DNA of 27,046 nucleotides from NCBI GenBank assembly GCA_007116685.1, contig SKIC01000186.1:1-27046 (forward strand), written 5' to 3'. The notes under the pieces are model-generated. The model was given only the letters and a program-made list of their open reading frames with translations, was not told the origin of the DNA and made no database searches. This DNA is from Balneolales bacterium. Its GTDB lineage: Bacteria > Bacteroidota > Rhodothermia > Balneolales > Natronogracilivirgulaceae. Of this stretch, positions 1 through 7,796 are shown piece by piece; position 1 is the stretch's first letter; every line of letters begins with the position of its first letter. The position numbers and the translations under genes are program-made.

Positions 1-1121
1 AAATCGGAATTGTTCTTATGAATCTTGGCGGACCAACCGCTGAAGATAATGTTCGCATTTTTTTAAAGAATCTCTTTAGTGACAAGGATATCATAAACCT
101 TGGTGGTGGAGTCACACAAAAGCTATTGGCAAATACCATTTCTAAATTTCGTTGGAAAAGCATTGCCGAGAAATACAAAGAAATTAATGGTTGTCCTAAG
201 GGATGTACTGGCTCTAAGTACTGTTTTAACCGCCAGAATAAAGTTGTATCTGATTGCTGTTCCCCAATTAACGGCTTAACCGAACTACAGCGTAGAAGCC
301 TGGAAAAGAAATTGAAGAACGAGTGGGAAGGCTTCGATGTCAAAGTTTATACTGCCATGAGATACTGGCTTCCTTTTGATTACGATGTTTTTCAAGAAGC
401 CATAGACGATGAAATTGATCATCTGATTTTAACCCCACTTTACCCCCAGTTCTCTTTTACAACCACCGGTAGTAGCTTCAGAAATTGGGAAGATATCCGT
501 CAGAAAAATACTTCTGAAGGCAAGGATATCCCGTGGGAAGAATATATCATCAGTCATTATCATCTGAATGAAAACTACCTGAAGTCTATCAATAATCGTA
601 TTGATGAAGCACTCAGCAACGAATTCACAGATGAAGATCGCCAGAAATTGCACATAATTTTTACCGCACACGGAACCCCGCTAAGCGAAGTAGAAAAAGG
701 TGATCCATACACAGTGCAAATTAAAGAAACTGTGGATGCTATCATGGCGATGCGTAACCATTCAGAAAACCACTGGCTGGCTTTCCAGTCCAGAGTTGGT
801 CCGGCAAAATGGACACAACCTAATACTGAAGAACTTATATTTAGACTTAACGAATACGGAGTACGCAACCTTCTATTAGTACCGGTAGCATTTGTTACCG
901 ACCATATCGAAACGCTTCATGAACTTGGGATAGAATTGGAAGAAGCATTAGAAGAAGAAGGTTATCATTACGATAAAATTGTCACAACAAAAGGACTCAA
1001 TGATCATCCTTTGTATCTTGAAGCTCTGAAAGACGAAATCGGCAAAAAGATTGCTCACGTATTACATCAAAAAAGTGGAACTGAAATAACTGACAAGAAA
1101 GGCGACTTAGCCAACGCTTAA
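1..1121 (+). CDS. hemH: Ferrochelatase (protoporphyrin/coproporphyrin), 5' end cut by window
   Basis: Inserts ferrous iron into a porphyrin in the last steps of haem synthesis. The frame stays open to base 3, and the codons before the ATG at 18 read I-G-I-V-L, which continues into MNLGGP. This is the usual first strand of ferrochelatase, so ATG 18 is internal and the true start lies outside the window. Counting from that Met, the conserved catalytic His is in FTAHGTP (H218) and the conserved Glu is in FVTDHIE (E298). The usual GGSP loop is replaced by a cysteine-rich insert with C59, C63, C69, C80 and C81, which resembles the internal [2Fe-2S] ligand segment described for Myxococcus xanthus ferrochelatase. 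hemA follows after 7 nt, so the haem genes are probably one transcript. Whether the substrate is proto- or coproporphyrin cannot be read from sequence by eye. Confidence 0.95.
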   Translation, partial: IGIVLMNLGGPTAEDNVRIFLKNLFSDKDIINLGGGVTQKLLANTISKFRWKSIAEKYKEINGCPKGCTGSKYCFNRQNKVVSDCCSPINGLTELQRRSLEKKLKNEWEGFDVKVYTAMRYWLPFDYDVFQEAIDDEIDHLILTPLYPQFSFTTTGSSFRNWEDIRQKNTSEGKDIPWEEYIISHYHLNENYLKSINNRIDEALSNEFTDEDRQKLHIIFTAHGTPLSEVEKGDPYTVQIKETVDAIMAMRNHSENHWLAFQSRVGPAKWTQPNTEELIFRLNEYGVRNLLLVPVAFVTDHIETLHELGIELEEALEEEGYHYDKIVTTKGLNDHPLYLEALKDEIGKKIAHVLHQKSGTEITDKKGDLANA

Positions 1122-1128
1122 ATATCGG

Positions 1129-2385
1129 ATGAGTGAACATATTCCTTATATAAATGAATTTGTTGCTGTAGGCATCAATCACTGGAGTGCGCCTGTTGCT
1201 GTCAGAGAACGATTTAGTTTATCAGATGAGAAAAGAGAAGCATTTTTAAATGATGCTGCTTCTTACGGCTTGTCAGATGTGATTATTCTTTCCACCTGTA
1301 ACAGAACTGAACTTTTTGCCCGCTCCACGGAAGAAGGAATGTTATCTAGCTTTCTGATTGATCATGTAATTGGCACCAAAGAAGAATTCGACAAATTCGG
1401 ATTCAGACTCCGTGGTGAAGAAGCAATTCAACATTTTTTCAAAGTTGCCGTTGGCTTGGACGCTCAAATTTTGGGTGACCTCCAAATCATTAAGCAAGTT
1501 AAAGAAGCTTATGATGCCGCTAAAGACAAGCGATTAGTAGACAGCCTCATGCATCGTTTGATGCAAAGTGTTTTTCGCACACACAAAAGATCTCGTAACG
1601 AAACGGATTTGGCCAGTGGTGCTGCAACCATAGCATACGCAGCTGTACAGGAAGCAAAAATCAGGTTCAGTTCGCTCACCGACAAAAACATTGTTTTGGT
1701 TGGTACCGGAAAAATCGGAAAAGTTACCTGTAAGAATCTGATCAACCTCGGTGCCAGAAAAGTAACTCTTATCAACAGAAATGTTGAGCGTGCTGAGAAA
1801 CTTGGCGACCGTTACGACTTACCCGTTTCCGGTTTTGATTCTCTTGCCAAACATGTTAGCGATGCTGATTTAGTAATCGTTGCTACCGGTGCTGAAACTC
1901 CTGTTCTCCGTCTTGAGCACATTCCTCCAGCCGATAGTGGCAAAAAAATTGTCATGCTCGATTTATCCGTACCACGAAATATTGATCCGGAATTAGATAA
2001 TCTGGCACATATCGACTTAGTGAATATGGATATGCTCAATCAAACTACTGATGATGCCTATCGCATACGCCAAAACAGCATCCCTGAAGTGGAAAAGATT
2101 ATCTGCGAAGAAGTAAATGATTACAAAACGTGGCTTCATCAGCAAAAGGTGATTCCTACGATCAAACTTCTGAACGATAAACTTGAGGAAATCAGAACTT
2201 CTGAGCTTACTCGCTACAAAAACAAAGCTGGCGCAGAAAATATTGAATCTGTAGAGCAACTTACCCAGCGTATTGTAAATAAAATCGCAGCACACTCTAT
2301 TGAACATCTTCGCACCAGAAATGGTGATTCTGAAGATGTAGCCAAATTGATTCAAGAAATGTTCAAGCTCAACCCGGAGCAATAA
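1129..2385 (+). CDS. hemA: Glutamyl-tRNA reductase
   Basis: Reduces glutamyl-tRNA(Glu) to glutamate-1-semialdehyde with NADPH, the first committed step of the C5 route to 5-aminolevulinate. The protein has 418 residues, normal for the family. Visible features are the N-terminal catalytic domain with STCNRTE (nucleophile C57), the LGDLQI/QVKEAY segment near residues 115-128, the NADPH-binding loop GTGKIG (192-197), the conserved SVPRNIDPELDNL stretch near 280-292, and a helical C-terminal dimerisation domain. The ATG at 1129 sits 7 nt after the hemH stop and shows no clear Shine-Dalgarno, so translation may be coupled to hemH. hemC begins 2 nt after its stop. Its presence means this organism uses the C5 pathway and not ALA synthase. 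Confidence 0.97.
   Translation: MSEHIPYINEFVAVGINHWSAPVAVRERFSLSDEKREAFLNDAASYGLSDVIILSTCNRTELFARSTEEGMLSSFLIDHVIGTKEEFDKFGFRLRGEEAIQHFFKVAVGLDAQILGDLQIIKQVKEAYDAAKDKRLVDSLMHRLMQSVFRTHKRSRNETDLASGAATIAYAAVQEAKIRFSSLTDKNIVLVGTGKIGKVTCKNLINLGARKVTLINRNVERAEKLGDRYDLPVSGFDSLAKHVSDADLVIVATGAETPVLRLEHIPPADSGKKIVMLDLSVPRNIDPELDNLAHIDLVNMDMLNQTTDDAYRIRQNSIPEVEKIICEEVNDYKTWLHQQKVIPTIKLLNDKLEEIRTSELTRYKNKAGAENIESVEQLTQRIVNKIAAHSIEHLRTRNGDSEDVAKLIQEMFKLNPEQ
2376..2379 (+). promoter_or_regulatory. Shine-Dalgarno for hemC
   Basis: GGAG lies inside the last codons of hemA, 8 nt before the TTG at 2388. It supports the TTG as the real hemC start, because few other starts in this window have a recognisable Shine-Dalgarno. 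Confidence 0.5.
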
Positions 2386-2387
2386 TC

Positions 2388-3311
2388 TTGGCTGGCAAGA
2401 TTGTACGAATTGGAACACGCGAGAGTAAATTAGCTGTTTGGCAAGCTAAAAAAGTTGCTTCTCTGCTCAGTAAACATGGTATTTCATCCGAATTGGTATA
2501 CATCAAAACGGAAGGCGATAAAGTACTGGATACTCCCTTGCCACTCATGGGCGGGAAAGGTGTTTTCACCAAAGCACTTGATGATGCTCTTTACGAAAAC
2601 TCTATTGATATCGCAGTGCATTCGTATAAAGATGTTCCAACCGAACAACCCGACGGGTTAATTACAGGAGCCGTCTGCGAACGGGATGACCCACGCGACG
2701 TATTTGTATTTCGAAGCGGAGTATCTCCTGAAATTTTGCAAGATACTTCCAGAACATTTCACATCGCCACATCTAGTAATCGCAGAATGGCGCAGTGGTT
2801 GGCAAAATATCCCAACACAAAAATCTCTGATATAAGAGGTAATGTGCAAACCAGGATGAAAAAACTGGAAAACAGCGACTGGGATGGAGTTATTTTTGCC
2901 TCAGCCGGTCTAAAAAGATTAGGATTACACGACAAAATTGGTGCTTATCTGGATTGGATGCTCCCAGCACCAGCACAAGGAGCGCTTTGTATTATGTGCC
3001 GGGAATCGGATTCCGATATTCTCGAAATTCTCTCTCTCATCAATGATACAAATGTAGCTCTGGCTACAGGATTAGAACGAGATTTTCTAAATGAACTGGA
3101 AGGCGGTTGCTCTGCGCCTATTGGTGCTTTTTCTCAGATTACCAATGGCAAAGTTCACATTGAGGCTAACATTCTGCATCTGAATGGCTCCTCAGAAATT
3201 AGAATTGCACTCGAATCTGAAATCGGATATGCTTCTAATTTAGGGCGGGAAGCCGCAAATCAAGCCAGAAGGCAAGGCGCCGACAAAATAGTCGATGCCT
3301 TACGATCCTGA
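2388..3311 (+). CDS. hemC: Hydroxymethylbilane synthase (porphobilinogen deaminase), TTG start
   Basis: Polymerises four porphobilinogens into hydroxymethylbilane. The 307 residues match the family length. The N-terminus GKIVRIGTRESKLAVWQA is canonical and begins straight after a TTG codon, so TTG is taken as the start; a GGAG lies 8 nt upstream. The catalytic Asp is in HSYKDVPT (D82). The dipyrromethane-cofactor cysteine is in EGGCSAPIGAF (C241). The gene follows hemA by 2 nt. No hemD (uroporphyrinogen-III synthase) follows: the next gene, secA, is on the other strand and its stop is only 10 nt away. hemD and the remaining haem genes must be elsewhere, possibly upstream of hemH. Confidence 0.97.
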   Translation: MAGKIVRIGTRESKLAVWQAKKVASLLSKHGISSELVYIKTEGDKVLDTPLPLMGGKGVFTKALDDALYENSIDIAVHSYKDVPTEQPDGLITGAVCERDDPRDVFVFRSGVSPEILQDTSRTFHIATSSNRRMAQWLAKYPNTKISDIRGNVQTRMKKLENSDWDGVIFASAGLKRLGLHDKIGAYLDWMLPAPAQGALCIMCRESDSDILEILSLINDTNVALATGLERDFLNELEGGCSAPIGAFSQITNGKVHIEANILHLNGSSEIRIALESEIGYASNLGREAANQARRQGADKIVDALRS

Positions 3312-3321
3312 TTATTCCGAA

Positions 3322-6300
3322 TTACTTGCCGTGGCACTGCTTGTACTTCTTTCCTGAGCCACACGGACAAGGATCATTTCTACCTACTTTATCAGCAACA
3401 ACTACGGGCTCTTGTTTAACTTCACGCCCACCGGCTCCGGCTGCAGCACGTTGCATATCACCGTTTTGCTGTCCGCTATCACCAAATCTGATGCCCATAT
3501 TTGATGCATCCGCTTGTTGTGCTCTGATTTTACTTAAATCAACTTTTGAACGTTGTTCTCCGGGTTTTGCTTGCTTCAATTCTCGCTGGTCGGCAGTGAT
3601 TTCAGGAACGGCTCTCCAAATAAGAGAAATTACCTCCATATTGATATCATCTACCAATTGCATGAACATTTCAAACGCTTCTTTTTTGTACTCCCGAAGT
3701 GGGTCTCTCTGGCCAAAAGCACGCAGACCGATACCTTCTTTCACAGAATCCAACTCGCGGAGGTGCTCCATCCATTTTTCATCAATTATAGATAACACAG
3801 CAAAACGCTCTAAAGCGCGCAATACTTCTTTACCCTTATTTTCAATGGCTGTAGCAACATCAACCACAACACGCAAGCCTCTTGAACCATCAGTAAATGC
3901 AATCTGCACAGCTGTTGGTTTATTTTCCTGTGGGCTATCCTGAATTTGTTGTAAAACCTGATAAAATGGCTCAGAAATACGTTGTTCTTTGGTTCTGTAG
4001 AACTTCAAACATTCTTTTATGAGCTCATCGGTCATACCATCAGGTCCTAATGCCGCCCATCGCTCACGATCGATTTCCACATCAACAGCTAAGTGACGCA
4101 GCATTTTTTCTTTGAGGCCGTCATAATCGCCAAGCGGATACAATTCATTTACGAAATTGGAGACCATATCCTCAAGCATCACAAGAATCTCACTTGTCAG
4201 ACGATCACCCAAGAGTGCATTTTTACGTCTTCCATAGATTACTTTACGCTGATTATTGAGTACATCATCATATTCCAGTTGGCGCTTACGAATACTGAAA
4301 TTATTCTGCTCTACTTTTGACTGAGCTCTTTCCAGAGATCGGGTAAGCATTCTATGCTGCAAGGCCTCGCCTTCTTCAAAGCTGAAGCGCTCCATAGCAT
4401 TTGCCAGGTTGTCACCGAAGAGTCGCATCAAGTCATCTTCCAAAGAAACATAGAATTGAGAAACACCAGGATCACCCTGACGACCGGCACGACCACGCAA
4501 CTGAAGGTCAATTCTTCGTGATTCGTGGCGCTCTGAACCGATGATAGCCAAACCACCGGCGGCTTTTACTTCGTCGCTTAATTTAATATCCGTACCACGA
4601 CCAGCCATATTGGTAGCAATAGTAACAGCACCCATTTGTCCGGCTTCACGAACAATTTCACTTTCTTTTTGGTGCTGCTTTGCATTCAACACATTATGTT
4701 TAATGCCATTGCGCTTTAGCACGCGAGATAACATCTCAGAAACTTCCACACTAGTAGTACCTACCAAAACGGGCTGACCATTTTCGTTATACTCCTTAAT
4801 CTTTTCCATGATGGCATTGTATTTCTCACGCTTGGTGCGATAAATAACATCCTCAAGATCCTGACGCTGGATAGGTACGTTCGTTGGAATTTCAATTACC
4901 TCTAAATCATAAATTTCGAAAAATTCTGATTCTTCGGTTACCGCTGTACCCGTCATACCTGCAAGTTTGTGATACATTCTGAAGTAATTCTGCAGCGTAA
5001 TACTAGCGTAAGTTTGAGTCGAGGCTTCTACCTTCACATTTTCTTTAGCCTCAATCGCCTGATGTAGTCCATCTGAATATCTACGCCCAGACATAACACG
5101 TCCTGTATGTTCATCTACAATCTGAACCTTACCATCCTGCACAATGTATTCGTCATCACGCTCAAAAAGAGTGTAGGCTTTCAAAAGTTGATTTACGGAG
5201 TGAATTCGCTCTGAACGCTCAGAAAAAACACGATACAATTCCGACATACGATTCGCTTTTTCTCGCTTCAGGTCTTCTTTTACCTTAGCGATTTGCGTTT
5301 CTCTATATTCGGGACTGAATTCGGCGTTGTTTTTTAATTCATCTACTTTTTCGCGCTCACGTTTTTCGAACTCCTCATTGATATTGGTTGTTTCTTCTCC
5401 CAAATCCGGAATTATGAAAAAGTCAGGGTCTTCATTGGAAGGAGTAATAAACTCACGACCCATTTCAGTCATTTCGATGGAATTTTGCTTCATATCCACC
5501 GCATAATAAAGCGCCTCATCTACGATGTGCATATTTTTGGCACTATCCTGCAGATAAAAATATTCGGTACGTTGTACCAGTTTTTGAATATGAGGTTCCT
5601 GCATCATTTTCATGAATTTCTTGTTTTTAGGAAATCCACGCTGAGCACGGAACAGAGCCAATCCGGCTTTGTCTTCTTCGCCTTTTTCGAGTGCTTCTTC
5701 GCCCTCATTTATAAACTTTGCTACCAGCTTTTTCTGAGCCTCAACCAAATTGTTCAGTTTTGGCTTCAATTCCACATATTTTTGGGATTGATTATCCTGC
5801 GGCACCGGACCTGAAATAATCAAAGGCGTTCTGGCTTCATCAATAAGTACAGAATCAACCTCATCCACAATGGTGAAATGATGCCCGTTTTGCACCAACA
5901 TTTCTTTGGTAGCCACCATATTATCACGCAAGTAATCGAAACCGAATTCATTATTAGTTCCATAGGTGATGTCGGCACGGTAGGCTTTTCTTCTTTCCGG
6001 AGAATTTGGCTGATATTTATCGATACAATCAACAGTTAACCCATGGAATCTCAAGATAGGAGCATTCCATTCGGCATCACGCTGTGCCAGATAGGTGTTT
6101 ACCGTAATAACGTGTACACCTCGACCAACCAAGGCATTCAAATAAGCAGGGAATACAGCAACAAGTGTTTTACCTTCACCCGTTTTCATTTCAGCGATTT
6201 TCCCTTGATGAAGCACCACGGCACCAATTAACTGTACGTCATAAGGAATCATCTGCCATGTAATTTCATTACCGGCAACTTCCCAACTTTTACCTACAAA

Positions 6301-6678
6301 GCGAGCACAAGTTTCTTTAAGTACAGCAAAAGCCTCAGGGAGAATTTCATCCAAAACATCTTCAACGATATCGAGCCATTCCTGATCCAACTCGCTTAAT
6401 TCCTCGCTGAGTGCATGACGGTCTTCCAGACTGATGTCGTCACCCAAGTCATTGAGTTTTTCTTTTACCTCTTCGAGTCTCTGCTGTGCTTCTTCAGTGG
6501 CTTCGCGAATCTGTTTTTTAAACTTTTCGGTGCGCGCCTTTAAATCGTCATCGCTGAGCTGTTTCATCTCGTCTTCCCAGCTCTTTATCTCTTCAACGAT
6601 GGGCTGTATCTTTTTTAAATCTTTATCGCTTTTACTTCCAAAAAATTTGGAGAGGTTATCTACGAGTTTATTAAACAT
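3322..6678 (-). CDS. secA: Preprotein translocase ATPase SecA
   Basis: Motor ATPase that drives unfolded preproteins through SecYEG. At 1,118 residues it is well above the roughly 900 of E. coli SecA. The extra length is an acidic, coiled-coil-like N-terminal insert around residues 55-105 and a large charged insert around 300-480 within the first nucleotide-binding domain, a pattern typical of Bacteroidota-type SecA. Walker A is MKTGEGKT (164-171). The DEAD-box equivalent is VDEVDSVLIDEARTP (D272, E273). The helicase motif GRAGRQGDPG and the AGRGTDIKL segment are intact. The extreme C-terminus carries the zinc/SecB-binding motif CPCGSG...CH, 3 residues from the end. The stop is 10 nt from the hemC stop, and the start faces rpmH across 313 nt. 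Confidence 0.98.
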   Translation of the reverse strand: MFNKLVDNLSKFFGSKSDKDLKKIQPIVEEIKSWEDEMKQLSDDDLKARTEKFKKQIREATEEAQQRLEEVKEKLNDLGDDISLEDRHALSEELSELDQEWLDIVEDVLDEILPEAFAVLKETCARFVGKSWEVAGNEITWQMIPYDVQLIGAVVLHQGKIAEMKTGEGKTLVAVFPAYLNALVGRGVHVITVNTYLAQRDAEWNAPILRFHGLTVDCIDKYQPNSPERRKAYRADITYGTNNEFGFDYLRDNMVATKEMLVQNGHHFTIVDEVDSVLIDEARTPLIISGPVPQDNQSQKYVELKPKLNNLVEAQKKLVAKFINEGEEALEKGEEDKAGLALFRAQRGFPKNKKFMKMMQEPHIQKLVQRTEYFYLQDSAKNMHIVDEALYYAVDMKQNSIEMTEMGREFITPSNEDPDFFIIPDLGEETTNINEEFEKREREKVDELKNNAEFSPEYRETQIAKVKEDLKREKANRMSELYRVFSERSERIHSVNQLLKAYTLFERDDEYIVQDGKVQIVDEHTGRVMSGRRYSDGLHQAIEAKENVKVEASTQTYASITLQNYFRMYHKLAGMTGTAVTEESEFFEIYDLEVIEIPTNVPIQRQDLEDVIYRTKREKYNAIMEKIKEYNENGQPVLVGTTSVEVSEMLSRVLKRNGIKHNVLNAKQHQKESEIVREAGQMGAVTIATNMAGRGTDIKLSDEVKAAGGLAIIGSERHESRRIDLQLRGRAGRQGDPGVSQFYVSLEDDLMRLFGDNLANAMERFSFEEGEALQHRMLTRSLERAQSKVEQNNFSIRKRQLEYDDVLNNQRKVIYGRRKNALLGDRLTSEILVMLEDMVSNFVNELYPLGDYDGLKEKMLRHLAVDVEIDRERWAALGPDGMTDELIKECLKFYRTKEQRISEPFYQVLQQIQDSPQENKPTAVQIAFTDGSRGLRVVVDVATAIENKGKEVLRALERFAVLSIIDEKWMEHLRELDSVKEGIGLRAFGQRDPLREYKKEAFEMFMQLVDDINMEVISLIWRAVPEITADQRELKQAKPGEQRSKVDLSKIRAQQADASNMGIRFGDSGQQNGDMQRAAAGAGGREVKQEPVVVADKVGRNDPCPCGSGKKYKQCHGK

Positions 6679-6991
6679 GTTAAATCAGTAAATTTTCCGA
6701 ATTCCCCGAGTGTAAAAAACTTTTGAAACTTATTTCGGGATTAAAAATCTGCTTGTAAGATAAAACAGCAGTGCTGAATACCTTCGTTTCTGGGCAAATT
6801 TGCTTGTTTTGTCCGTATATTTCAACAATTATCAAAGCCCTAAAATTAAGGTTATTACGCTCTCTCTACAAGTTTTATTACTCAAGAGTATAATCAGTTA
6901 ATTTTATGTCTTCTTTTTTTGAAGAAAAGGTCTTATTTTTGATGTCTTTGCAAATTTGAAGAAACACTGAACACACTATCAGGACAATCTT
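6679..6991. other. Divergent promoter region between secA and rpmH
   Basis: This 313-nt AT-rich gap must hold the promoters of both secA (minus) and rpmH (plus). On the plus strand there is a perfect TATAAT at 6889-6894 without a good -35, and nearer the gene two weaker candidates of the Bacteroidota TAnnTTTG type: TATTTTTG at 6934-6941, and TGTCTTTG at 6943-6950 preceded by TTTG 21 nt upstream at 6918-6921. On the minus strand a T6 run leads into TACACT (6714-6709), ending 30 nt before the secA ATG. I looked for DnaA boxes (TTATCCACA and close variants), since rpmH often lies beside dnaA and oriC, and saw none. No dnaA is in the window. Confidence 0.4.
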
Positions 6992-7147
6992 ATGAAACGC
7001 ACCTATCAACCAAGTCGTCGGAAGCGGAAGAATAAGCATGGTTTTCGTGAAAGAAACTCCGATGCTGATGGCCGAAAAGTGCTCCAAAGACGGCGTGCCA
7101 AAGGACGGCACAAACTGACCGTCAGTGATGAAAAATTCACAAAATAA
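6992..7147 (+). CDS. rpmH: 50S ribosomal protein L34
   Basis: A 51-codon gene read directly from the DNA. It begins MKRTYQPSRRKRKNKHGFRE and continues with the basic RRRAKGRHKLTVSD segment, the L34 signature. L34 lies on the 23S rRNA in the large subunit. The C-terminus has a few more residues (EKFTK) than the common 44-46-residue form. Its last 20-23 nt overlap the start of rnpA in another frame. It opens the usual rpmH-rnpA-yidD-yidC block. Confidence 0.97.
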   Translation: MKRTYQPSRRKRKNKHGFRERNSDADGRKVLQRRRAKGRHKLTVSDEKFTK

Positions 7148-7544
7148 ACCACTGGGCTTGCCACGCAGTGAAATTCTGCGTGGGAAATCCAACTTTCAAA
7201 GAATTTTTTCGCAAGGCAACACTATTCGTGCTAAGCTTGTCGATCTTAGATACGTTACTTTCGTATCCGACAGCGAAGCTGAATGTAAAGTTGCTTTCAT
7301 TACAGGGCGTAAATTAGGTAAAGCGGTACACCGGAATAAAATTCGGCGTCAAATGCGTGAAGCATACCGCTTGCACCATCACACTTTAGAGGCCGTTAGC
7401 AAGAACACTAAAACCTCTGTTCATCTTGCTTTGATGGCAAAAAGAGTACACGTTTCCTTTACAGATGTTGAATACGATGTTACTTTTTTACTTTCTAGAC
7501 TCGGAGATTATATCTCAGGAGAAAGCAATATGCATGAATCATGA
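7125..7544 (+). CDS. rnpA: Ribonuclease P protein component
   Basis: Protein subunit that helps RNase P RNA bind and cleave the 5' leader of pre-tRNA. The conserved basic block GRKLGKAVHRNKIRRQMRE, containing the RNR motif, is present around residues 62-80, and the N-terminal LRGKSNFQRIF matches the family start. Two adjacent start codons are possible, GTG at 7125 or ATG at 7128. Both lie inside rpmH, giving an overlap of 23 or 20 nt; the ATG is the more likely start. At about 138 residues it is slightly longer than the usual 115-125. The stop overlaps the yidD start by 4 nt (ATGA), a sign of translational coupling. Confidence 0.95.
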   Translation: MMKNSQNKPLGLPRSEILRGKSNFQRIFSQGNTIRAKLVDLRYVTFVSDSEAECKVAFITGRKLGKAVHRNKIRRQMREAYRLHHHTLEAVSKNTKTSVHLALMAKRVHVSFTDVEYDVTFLLSRLGDYISGESNMHES

Positions 7545-7783
7545 AGCATTTACTCGTGTATATTGTTAAAGCCTATCAACTCATGATCTCGCCCTATTTC
7601 CCATCCAGTTGCAGATATACCCCAACGTGTAGCAATTATGCTATTGATGCGCTTAAAAAACACGGCGCCATTAAAGGTACTTATCTAGCGATATGGCGTA
7701 TATTGCGCTGCAATCCCTGGTCAGACGGTGGAGATGACCCCGTCCCGGATCCGCAAAAATCTACAAAAACTAACACCCATTAA
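7541..7783 (+). CDS. yidD: Membrane protein insertion efficiency factor YidD
   Basis: Small membrane-associated protein thought to assist YidC-dependent insertion of inner-membrane proteins. The 80 residues hold the family hallmarks: an amphipathic N-terminal helix (YIVKAYQLMISPYF), the cysteine-containing SCRYTPTCSNYA core, and RILRCNPWSDGGDDPVP. The ATG overlaps the rnpA stop by 4 nt, and yidC follows after 13 nt. Placement between rnpA and yidC is the widespread arrangement and supports the call. Confidence 0.96.
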   Translation: MKHLLVYIVKAYQLMISPYFPSSCRYTPTCSNYAIDALKKHGAIKGTYLAIWRILRCNPWSDGGDDPVPDPQKSTKTNTH

Positions 7784-7796
7784 ATAAGAATCTATT

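Noticed and set aside
18..20. ATG at 18 as the hemH start
   Set aside because: The codons before it encode the conserved IGIVL strand of ferrochelatase, so the Met is internal and the gene runs off the window.
5485..5814. A 109-codon plus-strand open frame opposite secA
   Set aside because: It is antisense to the well-supported SecA insert region, with biased composition (many F, I, L, H) typical of a shadow frame.
6679..6991. Possible oriC next to rpmH
   Set aside because: There are no DnaA-box clusters (TTATCCACA or near variants), no AT-rich 13-mer array, and no dnaA or dnaN beside it.
6878..7192. A 104-codon minus-strand open frame across the rpmH promoter and gene
   Set aside because: It lies antisense to rpmH and the start of rnpA; its protein has no recognisable features, so it is a shadow.
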